From assembly GCA_022720335.1 (NCBI GenBank), contig JAIHVJ010000141.1:1-7471 (forward strand): a stretch of 7,471 nucleotides of DNA. The letters are read 5' to 3'. Shown here one piece after another: positions 1 through 4,339 of the stretch. Both the position numbers and the translations under genes were made by a program. Under the pieces are notes generated by a model. The model was not told the DNA's origin, made no database searches, and saw only the letters and a program-made list of their open reading frames with translations. The DNA comes from Collinsella sp. Lineage in GTDB: Bacteria; Actinomycetota; Coriobacteriia; Coriobacteriales; Coriobacteriaceae. Positions within the stretch are counted from its first letter, which is position 1. Every line of letters begins with the position of its first letter.

Positions 1-159
1 CGAATAGAACGTGCGGCGCGTAAGGCCAGCGCGCTCGGTGAGCGACGCGACATTAATGCGCGAAAGGTCGCCGCTTTCGGCAAGCTCGCTGGCAAGTGCT
101 TGGCGAAGGGCACGCTGCGAGCGAAGGGACCGGCGATCACATTTCTCGAGCTGGGACAA
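1..159 (-). CDS. TetR/AcrR-family regulator, N-terminal 53 codons (partial, runs off left edge)
   Basis: Reading the minus strand from a TTG at 159 gives an open frame to the window edge. Residues from about 12 to 53 have the look of a TetR DNA-binding domain: a helix ALRQALASELAESGD, then a helix-turn-helix of the form INVASLTERAGLTRRTFYS, which matches the family pattern 'T..IA..AGVS.GTFY.HF'. The TTG start is forced by the sequence. An in-frame TAG lies five codons upstream (172-174), no ATG or GTG follows before the HTH, and a strong AAGGAGGA lies at 163-170, four bases from the TTG. The ligand-binding domain lies outside the window, so the target is unknown. A palindrome at 211-225 in the upstream region is a plausible autoregulatory site. 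The family call rests on the HTH alone. Confidence 0.85.
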   Translation of the reverse strand, partial: MSQLEKCDRRSLRSQRALRQALASELAESGDLSRINVASLTERAGLTRRTFYS

Positions 160-190
160 GCGTCCTCCTTGCTACTCAACCTGTGCGCTA

Positions 191-225
191 TTGCACAGTG
201 CGAGTATTATTGCACACCGTGTGCA
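191..225. promoter_or_regulatory. Candidate operator(s) for the left-edge TetR regulator
   Basis: At 211-225 there is a perfect odd palindrome, TGCACAC-C-GTGTGCA. A degenerate second copy of the same core, TTGCACAGTGCGA, lies at 191-203, so the two centres are about 21 bp apart (two helical turns). Both lie 32-66 bp upstream of the TTG start, where a TetR protein would block its own promoter. No convincing -35/-10 pair could be placed with confidence; TAATAC between the two sites on the minus strand is the best -10 candidate. The regulatory role is inferred from position. Confidence 0.5.
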
Positions 226-248
226 TCAACACGTAAAGGCAATATTTG

Positions 249-283
249 GGATGTGACGAAGGGGCAGCCTCTTTGTCACATCC
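249..283. repeat. Hairpin repeat, TGTGAC...GTCACA family, copy 1
   Basis: The bases pair as a 15-16 bp stem (two G:T pairs) around a three-base CAG loop, starting GGATGTGACGAAGGGG. The same core with a few changes recurs at 688-716 in inverse orientation: against the reverse complement of copy 2 the 27-bp core differs at only three places. This is recalled as a common intergenic repeat in Collinsella-like genomes. It has no coding potential and no T-run, so it is a dispersed palindromic repeat rather than a clear terminator. Confidence 0.8.
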
Positions 284-337
284 AGCGACCGCCTAGGTTG
301 TGCCGGTTGTGCCAGGCTTTTAGAGCGGCATTACCGA

Positions 338-366
338 TTGTCCAAAATGTCATTCGTGGGTAGAAT
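338..366 (+). promoter_or_regulatory. Sigma-70-type promoter for a convergent small RNA
   Basis: TTGTCC (338-343) and TAGAAT (361-366) are separated by exactly 17 bases, matching the consensus hexamers at 4/6 and 5/6. Transcription would begin near 373. No plus-strand reading frame with a ribosome binding site follows; a structured segment and then a terminator-like hairpin follow at 421-455. The promoter therefore appears to serve an untranslated RNA. It is predicted from sequence only. Confidence 0.6.
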
Positions 367-372
367 AGTGTC

Positions 373-457
373 GACGGCAGCCCAAGTTCTGGAAAGCTGG
401 GCAGCGCCGTTGCTTGGATTAAGGGGTCAACGCCTTAGCGGCGGCGACCCCTTTTAC
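373..457 (+). ncRNA. Putative antisense antitoxin RNA (about 85 nt)
   Basis: The segment lies between the promoter at 338-366 and a terminator-like hairpin ending in CCCCTTTT. It would fold into two hairpins. The first spans 375-409, with outer stem CGGC/GCCG, inner stem GCCCA/TGGGC and a short loop. The second is the terminator at 421-453. The RNA is fully complementary to the 3' part of the minus-strand small gene (its last eight codons and downstream sequence). This is the layout of 3'-overlapping type I antitoxins such as RatA against TxpA and SR4 against BsrG, or the convergent RNA I/RNA II of the Fst par locus. Both the RNA and its role are inferred. Confidence 0.5.
421..455 (+). terminator. 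Terminator-like hairpin shared by the convergent RNA and small gene
   Basis: AAGGGGTC (421-428) pairs with GACCCCTT (446-453), with an inner CGCC/GGCG stem, and is followed on the plus strand by TT after CCCC (a run of four T at 452-455). On the minus strand the same stem is followed only by AATCC, so termination should be better in the plus direction. The stop codon of the small minus-strand gene (435-437) sits inside the loop region. The coding end and the antisense RNA terminator therefore share one structure. Confidence 0.6.
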
Positions 458-560
458 GTTGCTTCGAACGTTGCTTGAGTGCCTCGGAAAGCCCGACGAG
501 CGCTGTGAAGAACGAGACCAAAGCGGTCAGAAGTCTCACAAAATCAATCAGATCGGTCAT
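435..560 (-). CDS. Small one-helix membrane peptide, candidate type I toxin (41 aa)
   Basis: An ATG at 560 follows a near-perfect Shine-Dalgarno sequence GGAGGTGAT (565-573), with eight bases between GGAGG and the ATG. The frame runs 41 codons to TAA. The peptide begins MTDLIDFVRLLTALVSFF and has one hydrophobic helix at about residues 7-28. A tail from residue 29 holds nine Lys/Arg in 13 positions and ends GRRR. Short length, one membrane helix and a cationic tail are the hallmarks of membrane-acting type I toxins (Fst, TxpA, BsrG, TisB) and of holin-like toxins. No specific family is recognised by sequence. Context supports the call: an SOS-type box in the promoter, a leader hairpin over the ribosome binding site, and a convergent promoter for an overlapping RNA. 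It could instead be a small regulatory membrane protein. The gene is likely real; toxicity is inference. Confidence 0.72.
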   Translation of the reverse strand: MTDLIDFVRLLTALVSFFTALVGLSEALKQRSKQRKRGRRR

Positions 561-595
561 GGGCATCACCTCCCATCAGATGGAGGGCGTTGCCC
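561..595 (-). promoter_or_regulatory. Leader hairpin covering the small gene's ribosome binding site
   Basis: In the minus-strand transcript, GGGCA (591-595) pairs with TGCCC (561-565). Inside that, CCTCC (582-586) pairs with the GGAGG of the Shine-Dalgarno sequence (569-573), closed by a short AT/AT stem and CTG loop. The structure ends immediately before the ATG, so the ribosome binding site is fully buried. Such occlusion is typical of type I toxin mRNAs, which need processing or slow folding before translation. The pairing is read directly; the regulatory effect is inferred. Confidence 0.6.
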
Positions 596-642
596 GGCAC
601 ATGGAACTGCCGCCAACAGTATCAATTCTATCAAAGCGCAGT

Positions 643-672
643 TAGATATGCGAATGTTTGTTCGTATTTCAA
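643..672 (-). promoter_or_regulatory. Promoter with LexA (SOS) box for the small membrane peptide
   Basis: On the minus strand, CGAACAAACATTCG (651-664) matches the Gram-positive LexA/DinR box CGAACRNRYGTTCG at all positions but one (A for G at the tenth base). It lies exactly between a -35-like TTGAAA (667-672) and a weak -10-like TATCTA (643-648) with an 18-bp spacer. LexA bound there would block RNA polymerase. Predicted transcription start near 636 leaves a leader of about 75 bases. The -10 hexamer is poor, so the box is better supported than the exact promoter. Confidence 0.6.
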
Positions 673-687
673 GAGACCAGCGTCAGC

Positions 688-716
688 TGTGACAAAGGGG
701 CTGTCCCTTTGTCACA
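688..716. repeat. Hairpin repeat, TGTGAC...GTCACA family, copy 2
   Basis: TGTGACAAAGGG pairs perfectly with CCCTTTGTCACA around a five-base loop. The element directly abuts the stop codon of the HAD gene (717-719), so in the minus-strand transcript it forms the first 3' structure and may terminate or protect that mRNA, although no T-run follows. It is the inverted partner of the repeat at 249-283, and the two bracket the small-peptide cassette. Confidence 0.85.
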
Positions 717-1574
717 TTATTCGATGACGGTGCGGGAGTTTTGCTTGCGCATGGTGGCGAGCATGTGTTTGGGGACGGCGTGGACCATGCAGCTGCCGAT
801 AGTTGCACTCGCAGCGGCCTTGGCGGCATCGCTTGCGTTTTTGGTCGCGTAGCTGTGGCGGAAACGCTTGAGCATGACGATGTCGTTGCCGCCGTCGCCA
901 TAGACCGCGACCTCGTCCTCGGCAATACCGTAGTAGCCCGCCAGCCAGGCCACACTCTCGCCCTTGTTGCACGCCACGTCCGTAATCTCGAACATCACCG
1001 GATCGAACGGCGCGTTGACCACACGGTCCGAACGCTCGACCAGATACGCCTTAAGGTCGCGCTCCAGCTCGGGCGAGGTCACGCGACAGTTGATCTTGCA
1101 CACATCGTGGCGCAGGATGTCCCCGATCGACTGATCGAAATACTGCTCCTCGTGATACCCGCCACGTGCACGCATGCCGCGCATCACGATGCGCTTGATA
1201 GGACTGTCTTTTTTAAAGCCCGCCTGATGCATCTCGAACGAACCGCTCGAGAACATGCCATCGGGCGTGGAGCAATCAAAGCAAATGTCCGGGAACGCCT
1301 TGAGCAGCTCCTCGGTAACCTGCGGGTCGATGGTCCAGGTTTTGAGCACCTCGCCATGACTGTCGCGCACGATGGAGCCGTTAGAGCAGCAGGCATCGAG
1401 CGCCAGGCCCGTAAAGCCATGCTCGCCGATCGGCAGCGTCGAGCGTCCGGTTGCGGGAACCACATGCAGGCCAGCCTCGGTCAGCTCGCGAATGGCGCGG
1501 CGAATGGTTCCGTCCGCCTCGTGCAGGGCGTTCAGCAGCGTTCCGTCTAAGTCACTCGCAAACATCTTGATCAT
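717..1574 (-). CDS. HAD-superfamily phosphatase, Cof-type (subfamily IIB)
   Basis: This 285-residue protein is a soluble cytoplasmic hydrolase that should remove phosphate from small metabolites such as sugar phosphates or flavin/pyridoxal nucleotides. All four HAD motifs are visible. Motif I is DLDGT at 8-12, with nucleophile Asp8 and acid/base Asp10. Motif II is the Thr of ATGRS at 41-45. Motif III is Lys204 in NKGES. Motif IV is GDGGND at 226-231, which binds Mg2+. The large insert between motifs II and III is the C2-type cap that defines IIB/Cof members and sets the substrate; about 270-285 residues is the usual family length. The ATG at 1574 follows AAGGAGAGG (1582-1590). That ribosome binding site lies within a perfect inverted repeat. 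The MFS gene lies 112 bp upstream on the same strand, too far to be sure of co-transcription. The substrate cannot be read from sequence. Confidence 0.9.
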   Translation of the reverse strand: MIKMFASDLDGTLLNALHEADGTIRRAIRELTEAGLHVVPATGRSTLPIGEHGFTGLALDACCSNGSIVRDSHGEVLKTWTIDPQVTEELLKAFPDICFDCSTPDGMFSSGSFEMHQAGFKKDSPIKRIVMRGMRARGGYHEEQYFDQSIGDILRHDVCKINCRVTSPELERDLKAYLVERSDRVVNAPFDPVMFEITDVACNKGESVAWLAGYYGIAEDEVAVYGDGGNDIVMLKRFRHSYATKNASDAAKAAASATIGSCMVHAVPKHMLATMRKQNSRTVIE

Positions 1575-1580
1575 GGGCGT

Positions 1581-1622
1581 GCCTCTCCTTCGTCTGCACG
1601 ATATTGTAGACGAAGGAGAGGC
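1581..1622 (-). promoter_or_regulatory. Perfect 15-bp inverted repeat enclosing the HAD ribosome binding site
   Basis: GCCTCTCCTTCGTCT (1581-1595) and its exact reverse complement (1608-1622) are separated by 12 bases that can themselves partly pair. In the HAD transcript the 3' arm holds the Shine-Dalgarno AAGGAGAGG, so translation would require the hairpin to open. It could also act as a transcription-level structure after the upstream MFS gene, but no U-run follows. Fifteen exact pairs are far above chance for an intergenic stretch. The function is unknown. Confidence 0.6.
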
Positions 1623-1678
1623 ATGCTCTCGTATGGGTGCCCCACACCGCAGCGATTGCTCCCGTTAAACCGCAGCGC

Positions 1679-1707
1679 CGCTCACGTCACATTGTTTGTT
1701 GTGAGCG
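1679..1707. repeat. Inverted repeat over the MFS stop codon, weak terminator candidate
   Basis: CGCTCAC (1679-1685) and GTGAGCG (1701-1707) are perfect 7-bp arms with a 15-base loop holding the end of the MFS gene. On the minus strand the stem is followed by GCGCTGCGG with no immediate T-run, so termination is uncertain. It may only protect the 3' end of the transcript. Confidence 0.3.
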
Positions 1708-2949
1708 ACTTTTCAAGCGATAAAACAACGCCGTCGTCAATACCAGCACCATCAGCATGGCTGCGAATACAACCGTCGGTGTCCATCGATCATACGCGAA
1801 TCCGTATGCCAATTGGCCAATTGGCGTTGCGCAGGAAAGCGCCATGTATACGACCGAAAGCACCTTTCCGCAGAGTTCCGTCGGCGCCGTTCGCTGAACG
1901 AATGCAACGATTTCGACCGACGCAATACTTGCCCACACCATGACCCATGCCGAACCAACCGCAAGCGTGGCTAATACAAGCATATGAGCGCCACACAGCA
2001 GCGCGACGAAAATCGGTATGACCCCAAGACAAATCATCACGACATGCCGGTGAATGCCATCAAATGAAAAACGATTCGGCCAAATACCGACTAGGCCACC
2101 GCCTGCAAGGCCGCCCAGCCCCATAGCTGCCTCAATAATCCCAACGCGGGAAGATTGCATGCCGAGATGCCTTGTAACAATAACGGGTGCACCAATCGTT
2201 AACCCAACCAACGCAAGATTCAAAACAGCCGCAAGCAAAATCACAGCAAGCAACGAGGTGTTTTGAAGCAGGTACCGAATCGCCGACAGAAAATCGCTTT
2301 GGCATGCCATGCGAGCCGAGCTATCCCCCGTCACTTCAGAGGGGACATTTTGTTTGAGTGCGGCCCAAAACAGCAGCGACGACATCGCAAACGCCACCGC
2401 CGCGATCGCGCAAAGGGCATCGATTCCAAAGCATCCGTAGACGGCTGTTCCGACCACGGGACCTAGAATATTGCTCACCATGGTCATCTGCGACACTAAT
2501 GCGGTTGACCGCTCGACCTTTTCCCTGCCGGCTATGCGCAGCGTCTCAATTTGAAGTATCGGCTTCAGAATAGATTGAACGGCGTATTGGACGCACAGCA
2601 GCACCGCCACAACGGCCGCAAGAGGCAACGAGCGCTTCATGGGGACAAACAGCATCGTTGCAATCATTAAAACAATACCGAGAGCTGCCAGAACGCTCCG
2701 ATGCCCCTCTCGATCAGCTAATACTCCGCCAACCGGAGTCGCAAGCACGCCCGGTATAAACGCTATCGCCGCGACGGCGCCATATAACGTCGACGAGCCA
2801 CTGCGGTCGAGCAAGTAAAGCGGGCACGTAAAGCACAGCGCCGACAACGTCGAATACACGCACAACTGCGCAACGAGAAGACCGACGAGTCTTATAGGCG
2901 GCGCCGTCTTTGATGCTGACGCGGCATCTAAATCTCTCATCCCGTCCAT
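1687..2949 (-). CDS. MFS transporter, 12 helices, drug-efflux-like (DHA3-type)
   Basis: This 420-residue protein is very hydrophobic, with about twelve predicted membrane helices in two halves separated by a polar central loop (about 200-220, NVPSEVTGDSS). The loop after helix 2 carries the MFS signature GGVLADREGHR (74-84), matching motif A, GxxxDRxGxR. Length and layout fit proton-driven exporters of the MefA/DHA3 kind, acting in the cytoplasmic membrane. The ATG at 2949 follows AGGAGG at 2957-2962 with seven bases between. A TetR gene lies just upstream on the same strand, and two matching palindromes fill the gap, the classic layout for a ligand-induced efflux pump. The gene looks more AT-rich than the HAD and amt genes around it, which may reflect acquisition. 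The substrate is not readable from sequence. Confidence 0.88.
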   Translation of the reverse strand: MDGMRDLDAASASKTAPPIRLVGLLVAQLCVYSTLSALCFTCPLYLLDRSGSSTLYGAVAAIAFIPGVLATPVGGVLADREGHRSVLAALGIVLMIATMLFVPMKRSLPLAAVVAVLLCVQYAVQSILKPILQIETLRIAGREKVERSTALVSQMTMVSNILGPVVGTAVYGCFGIDALCAIAAVAFAMSSLLFWAALKQNVPSEVTGDSSARMACQSDFLSAIRYLLQNTSLLAVILLAAVLNLALVGLTIGAPVIVTRHLGMQSSRVGIIEAAMGLGGLAGGGLVGIWPNRFSFDGIHRHVVMICLGVIPIFVALLCGAHMLVLATLAVGSAWVMVWASIASVEIVAFVQRTAPTELCGKVLSVVYMALSCATPIGQLAYGFAYDRWTPTVVFAAMLMVLVLTTALFYRLKSRSQQTM

Positions 2950-2962
2950 GGCTTTGCCTCCT

Positions 2963-2983
2963 ATACATACTGTTGGTATGTAT
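2963..2983. promoter_or_regulatory. TetR-type operator 1, next to the MFS ribosome binding site
   Basis: Perfect 8-bp arms ATACATAC and GTATGTAT are separated by TGTTG. The site touches the Shine-Dalgarno of the MFS gene (2957-2962), so a bound repressor would stop any transcript entering the gene. The same arm sequence recurs 66 bp away at 3030-3048. Size and symmetry fit QacR/AcrR-like TetR proteins, and the gene immediately upstream encodes one. Confidence 0.7.
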
Positions 2984-2993
2984 TTAACGGCTC

Positions 2994-3016
2994 GAAAAGG
3001 GCAGCCGTAGCCACCC
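2994..3016 (-). terminator. Intrinsic terminator of the tetR gene
   Basis: In the minus-strand transcript, GGGUGGC pairs with GCUGCCC (two G:U pairs) around a UACG loop, a UNCG-class stable tetraloop, and is followed at once by UUUU. It lies 35 bp after the tetR stop codon and before operator 1. This implies that tetR and the MFS gene are at least partly separate transcription units. Confidence 0.65.
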
Positions 3017-3029
3017 TCTTACATCAATT

Positions 3030-3048
3030 TACATACCGTTAGTATGTA
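3030..3048. promoter_or_regulatory. TetR-type operator 2, next to the tetR stop codon
   Basis: Arms TACATAC and GTATGTA are separated by CGTTA, matching operator 1 over seven bases in each arm and three of five in the spacer. It ends two bases from the tetR stop codon. A TTGATG between this site and the terminator (3022-3027, minus strand) is the only -35-like motif seen, and no matching -10 was found, so the MFS promoter is not located. Two sites suggest cooperative or looping repression. Confidence 0.65.
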
Positions 3049-3050
3049 TA

Positions 3051-3713
3051 TTACCACCCGGCACGGTCCCATACGTCCCAAATCCGTGCCGTTGTCTGGA
3101 GCACTTCCTCACCCAAATCGAGTCCCACCGCGGCGGCCATCTGCGCCAAACATTGAGCGCGAGCGAGCATTCGATCCTTGGGCTCGAGCGGACGAAACAG
3201 TGGCAGCAACCAGAGATTCGCCAGCAACGATACGGCCTCTGCCGCTTCGCGCGGGCATTCGCACGCAATGGATCCGTCGGCGATGCCCTCCTCGATCACC
3301 GGCAAGAGACAGCCATCGGCCGACTCGTCAAATGAGCCCTGGTACTGCATCGCCAGTAGACGCGAGCTTTTTACCGGATCTGCTGCAGGACGCATACGTG
3401 CCCATAGCTCAATTTGCGGAACAACGGACTCGGGAGCGTAAAGCCTTTTTAGCTTTTGGGCGCCGGTCATATTACCGACGCCAAGCATCGAGCGACGGTG
3501 CTCAACAATCGGAGTCATCGCCCGATCAAACGCGGCGTTGAAAATCTCTTCTTTGCTCTTGAAGTGATGATAGACAGCGCCCTTGGTCATGCCATCGAGA
3601 CGGTCAACGATATCTTGAATGCTCGTCCCCTCATAACCCTGTGCACAGAATAGCTCCAGTGCCGCGTCGAGAATCTTCGCGACCGTCTCCTCGGGATATT
3701 TATTGCGACCCAT
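3051..3713 (-). CDS. TetR/AcrR-family repressor, probable regulator of the MFS gene
   Basis: This 220-residue protein has a typical TetR N-terminus. Helix 1 is at about 10-25. The helix-turn-helix at about 28-51 reads EGTSIQDIVDRL then MTKGAVYHHF, followed by KSKEEIF. The C-terminal ligand domain is divergent, as usual, so the inducer is unknown. The ATG at 3713 is preferred because the family normally begins a few residues before helix 1. A GTG at 3749 would add 12 residues (RHKACVADGRI) with no function apparent, and it overlaps the likely promoter. Neither start has a strong ribosome binding site; GGATGG lies upstream of the ATG. The duplicated palindromes downstream in front of the MFS gene are its likely targets. 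It lies about 75 bp from the P-II gene but on present evidence is unrelated to it. Confidence 0.9.
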   Translation of the reverse strand: MGRNKYPEETVAKILDAALELFCAQGYEGTSIQDIVDRLDGMTKGAVYHHFKSKEEIFNAAFDRAMTPIVEHRRSMLGVGNMTGAQKLKRLYAPESVVPQIELWARMRPAADPVKSSRLLAMQYQGSFDESADGCLLPVIEEGIADGSIACECPREAAEAVSLLANLWLLPLFRPLEPKDRMLARAQCLAQMAAAVGLDLGEEVLQTTARIWDVWDRAGW

Positions 3714-3748
3714 AATCCGTCCATCCGCAACACAAGCCTTATGCCTCA

Positions 3749-3770
3749 CTGCAGTATTTTAACGTTGCAG
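3749..3770 (-). promoter_or_regulatory. Possible tetR promoter region within a short inverted repeat
   Basis: CTGCA (3749-3753) and TGCAG (3766-3770) flank TAAAAT on the minus strand (3756-3761), a 5/6 match to a -10 hexamer. No good -35 lies at the right distance (CGACCG is found there), so activity would be weak or activator-dependent. The repeat does not resemble the ATACATAC operators, so autoregulation by the same protein is not evident here. Confidence 0.3.
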
Positions 3771-3787
3771 ATGACAGACGGTCGGCC

Positions 3788-4126
3788 CTACACCGCGGCG
3801 GGGCCGTGTTCGCCGGTACGGATGCGGATGACTTCTTCGACCGGCTCGACCCAAATCTTGCCGTCTCCGACGGCGCCGGTACGGGCGGCGTTGCAGATGA
3901 TGTCGACAATTCCGTCAACGTGCTCATCGGCGCAGATGAGGGTGAACTGCACCTTAGGAATCGTATTGACAAGCAACTCGTTGCCGCGTACGTATTCCTT
4001 CCAGCCATGCTGCGCGCCGCAGCCCTGCACCTGGCTGATAGTCATACCGCGAACATCGGCAGCAAACAACGCATCTTTAAGAACCTCAAGCTTCTCAGCA
4101 CGAACGATCGCCGTAATCTTCTTCAT
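3788..4126 (-). CDS. glnK: P-II nitrogen-regulatory protein (GlnB/GlnK family)
   Basis: This 112-residue protein has the length of E. coli GlnB and starts alike (MKKITAIVRAEKL). P-II proteins are cytoplasmic trimers that sense ATP/ADP and 2-oxoglutarate and bind partners, above all the ammonium channel encoded upstream. The C-terminal P-II signature is intact (TGAVGDGKIWV, about 87-97), followed by the nucleotide-contacting RIRTGE. The T-loop reads GAQHGWKEYVRGNELLV. Arg47, which plugs the channel pore in E. coli GlnK, is kept, but position 51 is Leu rather than the Tyr that is uridylylated or adenylylated, and position 49 is Asn rather than the Ser phosphorylated in cyanobacteria. Tyr45 and Trp42 are nearby aromatics. 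The protein should thus work by ligand binding alone unless another residue is modified. The ATG at 4126 follows GAGAGGA at 4134-4140. The symbol is given for position after amt; glnB is equally possible. Confidence 0.93.
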   Translation of the reverse strand: MKKITAIVRAEKLEVLKDALFAADVRGMTISQVQGCGAQHGWKEYVRGNELLVNTIPKVQFTLICADEHVDGIVDIICNAARTGAVGDGKIWVEPVEEVIRIRTGEHGPAAV

Positions 4127-4177
4127 AGTGAATTCCTCTCTTCAATAAAAGAAATGAATTGTCCTTCACATGGCACG

Positions 4178-4339
4178 GGTTTTCCAGGTGCCGCAAACCA
4201 ACCTCAGAGATCAATAAGTTCAACTGACTGGTCTTAGCAGGTTTCCCAAGTGCCGCAGATTGCCGTGAAAGAGGAGCGAAGCGTACTTAAGTACGTGAGC
4301 GACGATTGAACGGCAAGGTGCGGTGCTTGGGGAAGCTGC
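4178..4339. repeat. Large imperfect palindrome and direct repeat between amt and glnK
   Basis: About 50-base arms (4237-4288 and 4289-4339) pair imperfectly around the perfect palindrome CGTACTTAAGTACG (4282-4295); outer blocks such as TTGCCGT/ACGGCAA and CCGCA/TGCGG match exactly. One outer arm block, GGTTTCCCAAGTGCCGCAGA (4240-4259), occurs again directly at 4178-4197 with three changes. The palindrome begins at the amt stop codon and occupies most of the gap before glnK, so the transcript has a long stem between the two genes. That could set the ratio of the two products by processing or partial termination. No reading frame or transposase is seen; it looks like a dispersed palindromic repeat. 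Confidence 0.65.

Noticed and set aside
291..321. GCCTAGG/CCAGGC stem followed by TTTT, a possible plus-strand terminator, with two direct GGTTGTGCC copies
   Set aside because: The stem is short with a bulge and a 14-base loop, and no plus-strand transcript upstream needs ending. It is left as a curiosity.
459..692. Plus-strand frame of 77 codons over the small-peptide cassette
   Set aside because: No ribosome binding site was seen for it and it runs into the hairpin repeat. The minus-strand 41-codon gene has a near-perfect Shine-Dalgarno and protein-like features.
741..1550. Long plus-strand open frame (269 codons) opposite the HAD gene
   Set aside because: It is a mirror of the HAD gene, which has all catalytic motifs. 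The translation has no recognisable domain, and no ribosome binding site was seen for it.
1623..1943. Plus-strand frame of 106 codons with a good AAGGAGAG before its ATG
   Set aside because: The ribosome binding site is just the other arm of the inverted repeat at 1581-1622. The frame lies mostly antisense to the MFS gene and its composition is not protein-like.
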